Assembly: GCF_000829055.1 (NCBI RefSeq)
Contig: NZ_AP012544.1
Span: forward strand, 930,001-994,000
From: Lacticaseibacillus casei DSM 20011 = JCM 1134 = ATCC 393
GTDB taxonomy: Bacteria > Bacillota > Bacilli > Lactobacillales > Lactobacillaceae
Length of the DNA: 64,000 nt
Direction: 5' to 3'
Below are positions 15,764 through 23,415 of the stretch, piece after piece; the stretch's first letter is position 1, and every line of letters begins with the position of its first letter. The notes beneath the pieces are model-generated. The model was not told the origin of the DNA and made no database searches. It was given only the letters and a program-made list of their open reading frames with translations. The position numbers and the translations under genes are program-made.

Positions 15764-15803
15764 CAAAAAGCCCCGAAATGCTGATTTAACAGCATTTCGG
15801 GAC
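15764..15803 (-). terminator. Terminator of the tmRNA gene
   Basis: Twelve perfectly paired bases (15772-15783 with 15790-15801, CCCGAAATGCTG/CAGCATTTCGGG) are followed, on the minus strand, by GCTTTTTG. It lies about 30 bases past the mature tmRNA 3' end. Confidence 0.9.
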
Positions 15804-15831
15804 TAACTGGAAACTAGAAAAAGCTTAATAA

Positions 15832-16192
15832 TGGAGGTGAGGAGAATCGAACTCCTGTCCATCACCCCTGCTACATGCAGCTCTACACCCATAGCTGATT
15901 AATTTAAAATTCGCCGCAATGTCGCGCCAGTCAGCAAGGCTAACACAAGGCGGCTAACCTACTAGTCTCTTGTTGATGCCTCAGGTGGCAGCATCAACCG
16001 TAGCTCAATGATTTGAGACCCAGACCCGACCCTTGAGCGAAGTCGGAAGGATCACGCTAGCTGGTTATTAAGCAGCTAAAGCGTAAGAATTTTCGTTCTT
16101 TGCAGTTATATTAACTGTTCCGTTGATGACGGAGCCGAGCCTCCGAGGTGCACCGCATGCGCGAAAAGCAATGTCGAGACCATTACACCCCC
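15832..16192 (-). ncRNA. ssrA: Transfer-messenger RNA (tmRNA)
   Basis: The tRNA-like ends pair as GGGGGUG (complement of 16186-16192) with CACCUCC (complement of 15833-15839), with discriminator A. The T-arm reads GGAGTTCGATTCTCC, and CCA is not encoded. The tag reading frame begins with the resume Ala codon and gives AKNENSYALAA followed by TAA (complement of about 16077-16112). tmRNA rescues stalled ribosomes and marks the nascent chain for proteolysis. Transcription is leftward, with a clear terminator. Ends are given for the mature molecule as inferred from the acceptor stem. Confidence 0.96.
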
Positions 16193-16306
16193 GACAAGGT
16201 GCAAATGATATTTTACCACGGTATAATTAAACCTGTCAAAATGTTTGCACTTGGTACTATACTGACGCAAACTTAGGTTTTAAGCTAATTTTATGGAGGC
16301 ATGTCT

Positions 16307-16702
16307 ATGATCTTACTTGTTGCTGGATGCATGCAATTACTAATGGGCATCCTTCTGGTACTTTTTCGACCGCGACATCAAACCAATTTCTGGGGCTACA
16401 CATCCTATCTCGCCAGTGTCAATGCCGATAGTTTTCGTCTAGCGCAACGGTGGTTTTGCCAGGCATTGATTGTTACCGGTGCGCTCGAAGGCGCTGCCGG
16501 TTGGATCATTCACCGGCTTTCGTGGGATAATTTTTTCATCATTTGGCTTTTTGTGGCTGTACTGTTATTCTTACCGGGATTCGTTTATACCGAAAGCCGG
16601 CTAAGACAGTATCTTGAAGCCCATCACCAGCTTCCTTACGATTATGTCGCACCGGATGACGTTCCGAAACCTAAACGCCGTAAAGGTTTTAAAGATTTGT
16701 GA
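16307..16702 (+). CDS. SdpI-like small membrane protein
   Basis: This protein of about 131 residues has three hydrophobic segments and the pattern FWGYTSYLASVNADSFRLAQ, which resembles the G-Y-R-T-x-x-S...W...A block of SdpI/YhfL-type proteins. In Bacillus SdpI gives immunity to a cannibalism toxin; here no toxin genes are adjacent, so that role is not implied. GGAGG at 16295-16299 fits the ATG at 16307 better than the one at 16301. It ends 16 bases before the response regulator and may be co-transcribed with it. Confidence 0.6.
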   Translation: MILLVAGCMQLLMGILLVLFRPRHQTNFWGYTSYLASVNADSFRLAQRWFCQALIVTGALEGAAGWIIHRLSWDNFFIIWLFVAVLLFLPGFVYTESRLRQYLEAHHQLPYDYVAPDDVPKPKRRKGFKDL

Positions 16703-16718
16703 AATGAGGGGTTTATCA

Positions 16719-17450
16719 GTGAAACTATTAATGATTGAAGACAATACAAGCGTGGCAGAAATGATGGCCATGTTTTTTCAAAAAGAAAAGTGGGAAGTCG
16801 TGAACGCTTATGATGGCGAAGAAGGGCTTGCTAAGTTTAAAGAAGCACCTGACAGCTTTGACATCATCACCCTGGATCTGAATCTTCCTAAAATGGACGG
16901 GATGCAGGTGGCCAAGGAAATCCGCCAGATCAGTGAAACCGTCCCGTTGATTATGTTGACGGCCCGCGATACTGAAAGTGACCAGGTGCTGGGACTTGAA
17001 CTCGGCGCGGATGACTATGTAACCAAACCGTTTTCGCCGATTACGCTAATTGCGCGTATCAAGGCGTTGCATCGCCGCGCTGAAGTTGGTGCCGAAGTCG
17101 GTGCGGAGCAGGCGGCGCCGGAGGAAAAGAAGGATGGCTTTGACGTTGAAACCGACCATTTCAAGCTCAGTACCAAGACGCGTGAAGCTTATTTGAATGG
17201 CAAACAAATCGAAGGTCTGACACCCAAAGAGTTCGACTTGTTGCACACGTTATCTAAGAGCCCCAAGCAGGTCTTTTCCCGCGAACAATTACTTCAGCTG
17301 GTGTGGGATTATGAATACTATGGTGACGAACGCGCAGTCGATGCGCATATTAAAAAGCTGCGTCAAAAGATCGAAAAGGTCGGTCCGCAAATCATTCAAA
17401 CCGTTTGGGGCGTCGGGTACAAGTTTGATGATTCGGGGCTTGATCAATGA
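16719..17450 (+). CDS. OmpR-family response regulator
   Basis: This 243-residue regulator has a receiver domain (residues about 1-115) with the acidic pocket IEDN, the phospho-acceptor Asp in TLDLNLPKMDG, the Thr in LTARD and the Lys in YVTKPFSP. The winged-helix DNA-binding domain follows (residues about 145-240: LTPKEFDLLHTL, VWDYEY, RAVDAHIKKLRQKI). The start is the GTG at 16719 after GAGGGG; the longer frame from 16614 overlaps the upstream gene. It overlaps the kinase by ATGA. The signal sensed is not evident. Confidence 0.95.
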   Translation: MKLLMIEDNTSVAEMMAMFFQKEKWEVVNAYDGEEGLAKFKEAPDSFDIITLDLNLPKMDGMQVAKEIRQISETVPLIMLTARDTESDQVLGLELGADDYVTKPFSPITLIARIKALHRRAEVGAEVGAEQAAPEEKKDGFDVETDHFKLSTKTREAYLNGKQIEGLTPKEFDLLHTLSKSPKQVFSREQLLQLVWDYEYYGDERAVDAHIKKLRQKIEKVGPQIIQTVWGVGYKFDDSGLDQ

Positions 17451-18994
17451 AAATGCTCTATCAACAGTTAATCGGCTTTTTTTCAGTTATCATGGTGACC
17501 TTGGTAATTGTGTCGATTCTGTTCATTCGTTCGACAACCAATACAGTTTGGGAAAATGGGTTTAAGCAGCTTGAACAGTACACTGACGTTTTAAAAAACA
17601 ACGCTGTCGATGAAAATACTTACGTGATCAATGCACGCTTTATCCAAAATGCCGAGGAGATTCTTAGCGATCAACACGTGCATTTTGTTATTTATGATGC
17701 GAACAACGTGGCTAAGTATCCGGTTTCACAAAAAAGCCCGATGGCAGCGATTAAATCAAGTTACTGGAAAAAGTTAAAACAAGGTTCAGCCGTTGCCGTA
17801 CCGGAGCTGATGACGAATCCTGTGAGCGGCCTGTCCCAAAATATGACGATCTATTACCAGCCGGTTTTTTTGAGTGAGAAACTACTATTTGTCATTGCGG
17901 CATTTGCACCGGTCGAGCAAATTCAAAGCTCGATTAACAAGACCGAGCACAACTTACTCATCGCTTTCGTTTTATCGACTTTGGCGGCCTTTATTATCAG
18001 TTACTTCATTGCGTCGTATCAGGTTCGCCGCATTAATCAACTGCGCCAGGCGACGCATCAGGTGGCGGAAGGCAACTACGATGTGACCGTTAAAATGAAA
18101 AGCCGCAGCCATGATGAAGTGGCAGAACTAGCGGATGATTTTCGTGACACGGTGACGTCTTTGAAAGCCAGCCAGCAGGAAATTCAGCGGCAAGAAGATC
18201 GGCGCCGGCAGTTTATGGCGGATGCAGCTCACGAAATGCGGACACCGCTGACGACGATTAACGGCTTGCTGGAAGGCTTGGCTTATGATGCAATTCCCGA
18301 AGAAAGCAAGGGGAAGAGCATTGAACTCATGCGTAACGAGACCGATCGTTTAATTCGCTTGGTCAACGAGAACCTTGATTATGAAAAGATTCGCACGAAT
18401 CAGATTCTTTTGAGCAAACATACCTTCAACGCCCGCAAGGATCTTGATAATATTGCCGAACAACTGGCACAAAAAGCCGAAGAAGCTGGCGACAAGATTA
18501 CGATTGAAGCACCGGAAAAGCTGCCAACTTATGCCGACCACGACCGGTTTGTTCAGATCATGTTCAACATTGTCCAAAATGCGGTTCAGTTTACGCAAAA
18601 TGGACAAATTACGATTAATGGGAAATTAGGCTACCACCAAACCGAGTTTAGGGTGAGTGATACCGGCATCGGTATGTCCAAAGATCAGATAAAGAACATC
18701 TGGGAGCGATATTATAAAGCTGATCCTTCGCGGAAAAATACGAAATACGGCGAATCCGGTCTAGGTATGGCCATTGTCCATCAACTGATGGGCCTGCATG
18801 GCGGCACCATTGATGTTGACTCTGAATTAGGATCAGGTACCACGTTTACTTTAATCTTCCCTGATGAAGAGACGGCACCTAAGCAAAAGAAGCAAACCGG
18901 TTCAAAGCCATCAGGCGATTCAGCTGCGACCAAGCCAGACTCGACAGCCAACACCACCAGTGGCTCAGATCAGCAGACTAAGCCAAATAAATAA
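17447..18994 (+). CDS. Sensor histidine kinase
   Basis: This 515-residue membrane kinase is paired with the regulator at 16719. TM1 is about residues 5-27, an extracytoplasmic sensor domain of about 140 residues follows, and TM2 is about 172-192. HAMP lies at about 193-245. The phospho-acceptor box is AAHEMRTPLTT (about residue 262). The ATPase domain has NIVQNAVQF (N), VSDTGIGM (G1) and GESGLGMAIV (G2). A low-complexity tail of about 45 residues rich in Lys, Ser, Thr and Gln follows the catalytic domain, which is uncommon in this family. The start codon overlaps the regulator's stop. Confidence 0.95.
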   Translation: MKMLYQQLIGFFSVIMVTLVIVSILFIRSTTNTVWENGFKQLEQYTDVLKNNAVDENTYVINARFIQNAEEILSDQHVHFVIYDANNVAKYPVSQKSPMAAIKSSYWKKLKQGSAVAVPELMTNPVSGLSQNMTIYYQPVFLSEKLLFVIAAFAPVEQIQSSINKTEHNLLIAFVLSTLAAFIISYFIASYQVRRINQLRQATHQVAEGNYDVTVKMKSRSHDEVAELADDFRDTVTSLKASQQEIQRQEDRRRQFMADAAHEMRTPLTTINGLLEGLAYDAIPEESKGKSIELMRNETDRLIRLVNENLDYEKIRTNQILLSKHTFNARKDLDNIAEQLAQKAEEAGDKITIEAPEKLPTYADHDRFVQIMFNIVQNAVQFTQNGQITINGKLGYHQTEFRVSDTGIGMSKDQIKNIWERYYKADPSRKNTKYGESGLGMAIVHQLMGLHGGTIDVDSELGSGTTFTLIFPDEETAPKQKKQTGSKPSGDSAATKPDSTANTTSGSDQQTKPNK

Positions 18995-19088
18995 CGCATC
19001 CTCAAAAATGGCAGTGATATCGAAACAGCACGTCACCGAAACGTTAAAACGTGTATAATAAAATTATTATAACAAAAGGGAGACAATT

Positions 19089-19622
19089 ATGACCATTCGA
19101 CGAATACAGCAAAACGACTTTGCCGAGGTAGACGCCTTATTGCAAACCGCATTTAGCGGCAGCAAGCGCGGCTATCACGGAGAAGCAGCGTTATTCGCTG
19201 AGTTACGACGCACCGTTGATTATGATGCAGCGCTGGAAGTGGTGGCGACCATCGACGGTCATTTAGTCGGTTACGGATTGATGACTGCAGTCACCATTAC
19301 GCCTGATGCCCATATGCAAGGTGTGGCCTTGGCCCCTTTGGCCGTAGCACCTGATTATCAAGGCAGTGGATTAGGGATGGCGATTGTTTCGGAGCTCGAT
19401 ATGCGGGCCACAGATCTACGTCGCGATTTTGTCAGCGTCATCGGCGATCGGCAGTTCTTCGGCCGCATCGGCTTTCGCAAGGCCGCAAACTATCGACTCG
19501 AGCCACCGTTTCCGATCGTGGCCGAAGACCATCTCATTAAGGAGCTGGTCCCCGGCGTTTTGGCTAGCGTGCGCGGAAAAGTCAATTACGCGCATCCTTT
19601 TTTAGCTGAAACATTGGAGTAA
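19089..19622 (+). CDS. GNAT-family N-acetyltransferase
   Basis: This 177-residue protein transfers an acetyl group from acetyl-CoA to an unknown amine. The CoA-binding motif A reads LAVAPDYQGSGLGMAIVSEL (V-A-P-x-Y-Q-x-x-G-x-G). The later segment SVIGDRQFFGRIGFRKA matches the YhbS-like subgroup of predicted N-acetyltransferases. AAAGGGAGA precedes the ATG, and a TATAAT box lies at about 19053. It is monocistronic, ending at the hairpin 19641-19668. Confidence 0.9.
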   Translation: MTIRRIQQNDFAEVDALLQTAFSGSKRGYHGEAALFAELRRTVDYDAALEVVATIDGHLVGYGLMTAVTITPDAHMQGVALAPLAVAPDYQGSGLGMAIVSELDMRATDLRRDFVSVIGDRQFFGRIGFRKAANYRLEPPFPIVAEDHLIKELVPGVLASVRGKVNYAHPFLAETLE

Positions 19623-19640
19623 CATCAGGCGTTAACAGTG

Positions 19641-19672
19641 ATGAGCTGCGGTTAAAACCGCAGCTCATTTTG
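19641..19672. terminator. Bidirectional terminator
   Basis: A 13-bp perfect stem (19641-19653 with 19656-19668, ATGAGCTGCGGTT and its complement) is followed by TTTTG. It lies between the convergent genes at 19089 and 19687. Confidence 0.85.
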
Positions 19673-19686
19673 TCTGGCAAGAGGTG

Positions 19687-19893
19687 TTACTTTTTCTTGT
19701 GACTTTTGGACGTGTCGGTGACGTGGTGCGCCATATGTAATGCACCGATACAAAGTCCACCACTGATGAGCCCGCTGCCCATTAACGCGTCATCACTCAG
19801 GTGCGGCCAGTATTCGACAAACGCTATAAACGCGATGATGATTGCCACTGTCAGTAATTGCCAAGATAAATGATACGGTTGCCGCATCTTCAT
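19687..19893 (-). CDS. Small membrane protein (68 aa)
   Basis: There are two hydrophobic segments (about residues 10-27 and 37-50) and a His/Lys-rich C-terminus ending HKKK. GAGGGGG lies before the ATG. No family is recognised. It is transcribed alone, convergent with the acetyltransferase. Confidence 0.6.
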   Translation of the reverse strand: MKMRQPYHLSWQLLTVAIIIAFIAFVEYWPHLSDDALMGSGLISGGLCIGALHMAHHVTDTSKSHKKK

Positions 19894-20021
19894 TCAAAAG
19901 CCCCCTCATGCTTTTCCCTTCAAAGACACCATCAGCCTACTGCAAAATAGCAGACGTTTAAAGGTTCATTGATGAAATAGGTGCAGCTATCGAGCTATAA
20001 CGGAGATTACCTAAAGTGGAA

Positions 20022-20099
20022 TTGACAGCGCTTGGCGAAGTGTTATAAGTAAAGAGAGCTTATTTTCCTGAAAACATGTCAAATCTTTTACAATTTGAC
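20022..20099 (+). promoter_or_regulatory. Promoter region of the ACT-domain gene with an inverted repeat
   Basis: TTGACA (20022-20027) and TATAAG (20044-20049) are separated by 16 bases, a near-consensus sigma-A promoter. Downstream, GTCAAAT (20078-20084) faces ATTTGAC (20093-20099), an operator-like inverted repeat. A second possible -10 is around 20130. Confidence 0.6.
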
Positions 20100-20207
20100 G
20101 ATTGCTTTTCAGAAGTGGCAATGACTGTTACAATATGAACATATTCGAACGGATGTCTGTCGGTGAGAAGCGCATACTGGCAGTCGGTTCATTTTGGGGG
20201 GATTCGC

Positions 20208-20642
20208 GTGAAGCAGTTTTATATTGTTGACAGTTCGATTCTTCCGGACGTGGTCGGCAAAGTGATTGCCGCGCGGGCATTGCTCCAAAATGGCGAAGTT
20301 AAACAGGTGAGCGAAGCGGTTAAGCGAGTTGGCATTTCCCGCGGCACTTATTACAAATACAAGGACTATGTGTTTTTACCAGATCATGAAATGGCATCAC
20401 GTAAGGCGGTCATTTCATTGATGCTTCATCACGATCGCGGCATTTTGTCGGAAGTTTTGACTGTGATGTCACAAGCTCAAGCCAGCATTGTGACCATTAA
20501 CCAGAATATTCCGATCCACAACTGGGCAAGTGTCGTTATATCATTTGATATTTCGGCGCTTCAAGGAACCCTCGATGATCTCGCTACTAAACTTGGCGGC
20601 ATTCGCGGTGTCAGTGATGTGCACCTGATTTCCATTGAATAA
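20208..20642 (+). CDS. ACT-domain protein of the UPF0735/PheB type
   Basis: This 144-residue protein has a short N-terminal region with a helix-turn-helix-like segment (VSEAVKRVGISRGTYYKYKD) and a C-terminal ACT domain from about residue 70 (LMLHHDRGILSEVLTVMSQA, TINQNIP), a fold that usually binds amino acids. In Bacillus the homologue pheB lies beside pheA and has been linked to phenylalanine biosynthesis; no such neighbour is seen here. The GTG start at 20208 follows GGGGGG by seven bases; the longer frame from 20163 is less likely. Confidence 0.85.
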   Translation: MKQFYIVDSSILPDVVGKVIAARALLQNGEVKQVSEAVKRVGISRGTYYKYKDYVFLPDHEMASRKAVISLMLHHDRGILSEVLTVMSQAQASIVTINQNIPIHNWASVVISFDISALQGTLDDLATKLGGIRGVSDVHLISIE

Positions 20643-20664
20643 ACAGCATGTTTTTGGAGGCTTT

Positions 20665-21168
20665 ATGAAAATAGCAATTAAATTGTTGCTCTGGGTTTTA
20701 GTCGCTGGCGTTGCTTTATTTCCAGCGTTGTTACTGATTTTGTTTGTGATTGGCCTAAGCGTCGTGATTTCCGGCGCCATGGCAGTTAGTGCTGTTGGCT
20801 TTGTTTTGAGCATCATTTTTGTCGCACTAGTGGGCTTAAGCATTATGATTCCAAGTGTTTTGCTCATTATTCGCTTCATGACTTTTCGGACGGTTAATGC
20901 GCGTTTCCGGCATGGCAATCAACGTATTGTCTTGCCAGTAAGCGTCCGGTTAACGGGTCGTTCCATTTACCACGCAATTTATGAGAACTTTAAGGCCGGA
21001 CGGCGCCAAGGTAAACATTTGGTGCAGGCGTGGAGTTTTGGGTTTGAAACCTACTTCCATGAAGATCTTCAGGCTTATCTAGCGGATCAGATTCTTGCCC
21101 AGCATGGCCCCGAGATGGCTGAGGCCTTTGTGCTTGATGAACGCCACTCTTATACGATTGCCTATTAA
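20665..21168 (+). CDS. Membrane protein of unknown function
   Basis: This protein of about 167 residues has two or three closely spaced hydrophobic segments in residues 4-75, then a soluble domain of about 90 residues with many His, Arg and aromatic residues. TGGAGG precedes the ATG at 20665. It lies 22 bases after the ACT-domain gene and is probably in the same transcript. The family is not recognised. Confidence 0.7.
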   Translation: MKIAIKLLLWVLVAGVALFPALLLILFVIGLSVVISGAMAVSAVGFVLSIIFVALVGLSIMIPSVLLIIRFMTFRTVNARFRHGNQRIVLPVSVRLTGRSIYHAIYENFKAGRRQGKHLVQAWSFGFETYFHEDLQAYLADQILAQHGPEMAEAFVLDERHSYTIAY

Positions 21169-21316
21169 TTTGATCAATCGTCTGATGGTGGCATCGATCA
21201 ATTAGTGCTAATCATGATGAAAAGTCGGTCTTGTTGTCTGAGACCGGCTTTTTTCTTGGACCCAATATTCAGTTTTTAGCTGTAGTAGGCACGCAGTCAG
21301 ACTGCCAAGTAGGGCA

Positions 21317-21652
21317 TCATTCATCAAGACGGGCACGTCGTTGAATAACTCGGTTGGTTTGCGGCCAGCGCATGTCTTCAAAGCCGACAAATTCAATGGT
21401 TAATTGCGTTTGTTTGCGTAACAAACCAAGGAAAGCCTCTAACTGGGCAAGATCATAGCCGTGCAGACTATGCAAAGGGATCGAGCGCTGCCGCTGGTCC
21501 TTGGGTTGGATGTTAAAAAAGAAGTTAAACGCTGGCGTGTAGGTCTGATTCACCAGTGAGATCCAATACCGTGTGTTTCGTTTGCGCTTAAATAGTGGCG
21601 CTAACCGTTCCACAATGATTTTAAGGTCTTTAGTCATAGCTATTGCCGCCAT
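21317..21652 (-). CDS. Small protein of the Y-polymerase operon
   Basis: This basic 111-residue protein overlaps the end of the DNA polymerase gene by 23 bases, with AGGAGG five bases before its ATG. It resembles the short conserved open frames found after uvrX-type polymerase genes in lactobacilli and their phages. Because it shares the polymerase's SOS-controlled promoter, it should be induced by DNA damage. The function is unknown. The 148 bases between its stop and the membrane gene at 21168 contain no further gene. Confidence 0.72.
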   Translation of the reverse strand: MAAIAMTKDLKIIVERLAPLFKRKRNTRYWISLVNQTYTPAFNFFFNIQPKDQRQRSIPLHSLHGYDLAQLEAFLGLLRKQTQLTIEFVGFEDMRWPQTNRVIQRRARLDE

Positions 21653-22937
21653 TGTGTCCTCCTACCAGTGATGCACGCTGAATGGCTGTGCCGCCACGCA
21701 TCGCGCTTTTGGCGTACACCAACGCCTTGAAACCAAAGCGACTGCGAATCGTATCGAGTGTTCGTTCCAGATCAGTGGCCTTGATTTGGCGATCGACCGG
21801 TTCAAAAAAGTTGAGTTGTTCGCCGGTGTCAGGTGCCAGACGGGATGTGAAGACGGCAACGTTACGGATGACTTCACCATGCCAGTTCTTTCGAAAAATC
21901 TCGCGCAACGCTGCAACAATGTCGGTGTTGCGATTGGTCGGCAGAATCCGCTTTGCTTGCGTAAAGCCGGACCGACCGTCTTGCTGGCTTTCTGCATATG
22001 AAAATCCGATACCCAGTGAAAGCTCACCGGCACGTTTATGATGATGGCGTAAGCGGGCTGCGACCTGTTCACCGATTTCTTTGATGACAATTTCGATTTC
22101 GAATTGATTGCTATAGTCGCGCGGAAGCACTTGGGAATTACCGATACTTGGCTGGCGGGTCACGATGCGCTTGCTGATTTTGGTGCGATCAACGCCCCAA
22201 GCGGTTGCAAACAGCTGAGTGCCGATAATACCCATTTCCTGTTTTAAGGCATAGGGATTCGCATGGGCGAGTTCGTACATGTTCGTAATGCCCATGCGCG
22301 CTAAATGCGCTGCTGTGCGGTGACCGATACTCCAGACATCGGTCATCTCGTTAATTTTCCAGATGGTGTTCGGGACCGTCGCATACTTGATGATGCCAAG
22401 CAAATCAGGACTGTGTTTGGCATAAACATCAAGGGCAATTTTGGCTTGCACCGGGTTTTCACCGATCCCGACCGTGGTCCGCAGACCTAGCTGCTGTTGA
22501 ACAGTCGATTGAATGAGCTTGGCAACTGCCTCTGGTGTTTTTCCAAACAGTCGCCAAGTATGGGTCATATCAAGGATGGATTCATCGATTGAGTAGGGCC
22601 ATAAATCTTCATCGGCGACAAATTGACGAAAAATATCGTTAATGGCCAGATTTTTCTGAATGTAGAGGTTCATGCGTGGCGGAACGACAATCAGATGCGG
22701 TTCGTTGGGCAGATCGCGCTGGCGACTGACATTATTTTTGAGACCGTACATTTTTTTGGCCATAGGCGAAGTCGCTAAAATGAGTCCGCCGTTGGTGTTC
22801 TCCTGTTCAGACATCACAACTAGGATGGTTTTGAGCGGATCAAGTCCACGCTCAATGCTTTCGACTGAGGCGTAAAAGGACTTATTGTCAATCAAAAAAA
22901 TGACCCGATGCGGTTCGTGTGGATAATCATAGGCCAT
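21630..22937 (-). CDS. uvrX: Y-family DNA polymerase, UvrX/UmuC-like
   Basis: This protein of about 435 residues is a translesion polymerase. The catalytic metal sites are in FLIDNKSFYASVES (residue about 17) and YSIDESILD (about 118). A helix-hairpin-helix region (GHRTAAHLARMGITNMYELA) and a little-finger domain follow. It belongs to the ImpB/MucB/SamB group rather than DinB, judging by the NKSFYAS motif and length. An SOS box (22964-22977) lies directly upstream, so LexA control is expected. The start is the ATG at 22937 after AGAGGTGA. An operon with the small gene at 21317 is inferred from the overlap. Confidence 0.92.
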   Translation of the reverse strand: MAYDYPHEPHRVIFLIDNKSFYASVESIERGLDPLKTILVVMSEQENTNGGLILATSPMAKKMYGLKNNVSRQRDLPNEPHLIVVPPRMNLYIQKNLAINDIFRQFVADEDLWPYSIDESILDMTHTWRLFGKTPEAVAKLIQSTVQQQLGLRTTVGIGENPVQAKIALDVYAKHSPDLLGIIKYATVPNTIWKINEMTDVWSIGHRTAAHLARMGITNMYELAHANPYALKQEMGIIGTQLFATAWGVDRTKISKRIVTRQPSIGNSQVLPRDYSNQFEIEIVIKEIGEQVAARLRHHHKRAGELSLGIGFSYAESQQDGRSGFTQAKRILPTNRNTDIVAALREIFRKNWHGEVIRNVAVFTSRLAPDTGEQLNFFEPVDRQIKATDLERTLDTIRSRFGFKALVYAKSAMRGGTAIQRASLVGGHNGGNSYD

Positions 22938-22963
22938 GAAGATCACCTCTGTTTATCATTATA

Positions 22964-22977
22964 CGAACATATGTTTG
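22964..22977. promoter_or_regulatory. LexA (SOS) box
   Basis: CGAACATATGTTTG matches the Gram-positive LexA/DinR site CGAAC-N4-GTTCG at 11 of the usual positions apart from one T for C. It lies 26 bases upstream of the Y-family polymerase start, where it would cover the promoter. Confidence 0.85.
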
Positions 22978-23011
22978 CTTAGGCAAGTTATTTATTTTTT
23001 GGGGGATGTTA

Positions 23012-23088
23012 TAACGCGCTCTCCGGCGCAGAAGTCTGCGACCAAGGCCACTTGCACTCCGACTTCTAAGCGCGCCGACTCACGCTCA
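23012..23088. repeat. Palindromic intergenic element A, copy 1 (shortened)
   Basis: This is a member of the family also found at 52809-52929 and 55186-55313. It keeps the outer stem (CCGGCGC, AGAAGTC with GACTTCT, GCGCGCCG) but lacks the apical part between the AGAAGTC arm and CACTTGCAC. It lies between the polymerase operon promoter and a small leftward gene. Confidence 0.8.
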
Positions 23089-23096
23089 GCGCCACA

Positions 23097-23133
23097 TAAA
23101 AACCCCTGCTGTGCATATGCACAAACAGGGGCA
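23097..23133 (-). terminator. Terminator of the 56-residue membrane protein gene
   Basis: CCCCTG (23103-23108) pairs with CAGGGG (23126-23131) around an inner palindrome GTGCATATGCAC, and the minus strand continues with GTTTTTATG. Confidence 0.8.
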
Positions 23134-23160
23134 TCAATGAAGCTATCAAAATGCAAACAT

Positions 23161-23331
23161 CTAGCGCATGCAACCGCCCATGTGCCAGGACGAAATGCCG
23201 CGCATCATGCTGCCGTGGGCTGTTCCCATGCCACCGCCATTGTTAAAGACTTCCAAAATAAACAGGGCGGCAAAGATGGCGGCAATGACGATTAACGTGA
23301 CCACTAATGGCCGCCACTTATCTGATGTCAT
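23161..23331 (-). CDS. 56-residue membrane protein with His/Met/Cys-rich tail
   Basis: The protein has an N-terminal MTSDKWRPLVV, one hydrophobic segment (residues about 9-29) and a tail with a Gly-Gly-Gly-Met start, two His, several Met and one Cys (GTAHGSMMRG, SSWHMGGCMR). AGGAGG lies eight bases before the ATG and a terminator follows the stop, so it is very likely a real gene despite its size. The tail composition suggests metal or heme binding at the membrane face (inference). No family is recognised. Confidence 0.72.
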   Translation of the reverse strand: MTSDKWRPLVVTLIVIAAIFAALFILEVFNNGGGMGTAHGSMMRGISSWHMGGCMR

Positions 23332-23415
23332 ACGATCCGCCTCCTAACGAATTAAATTCGGATACTGCCATTAGTATAACACCATGGCATCAATGACAAA
23401 GGGGATGCGGACAAA

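Noticed and set aside
20541..20918. Leftward frame of 125 codons
   Set aside because: It is antisense to the ACT-domain and membrane genes and has no ribosome site.
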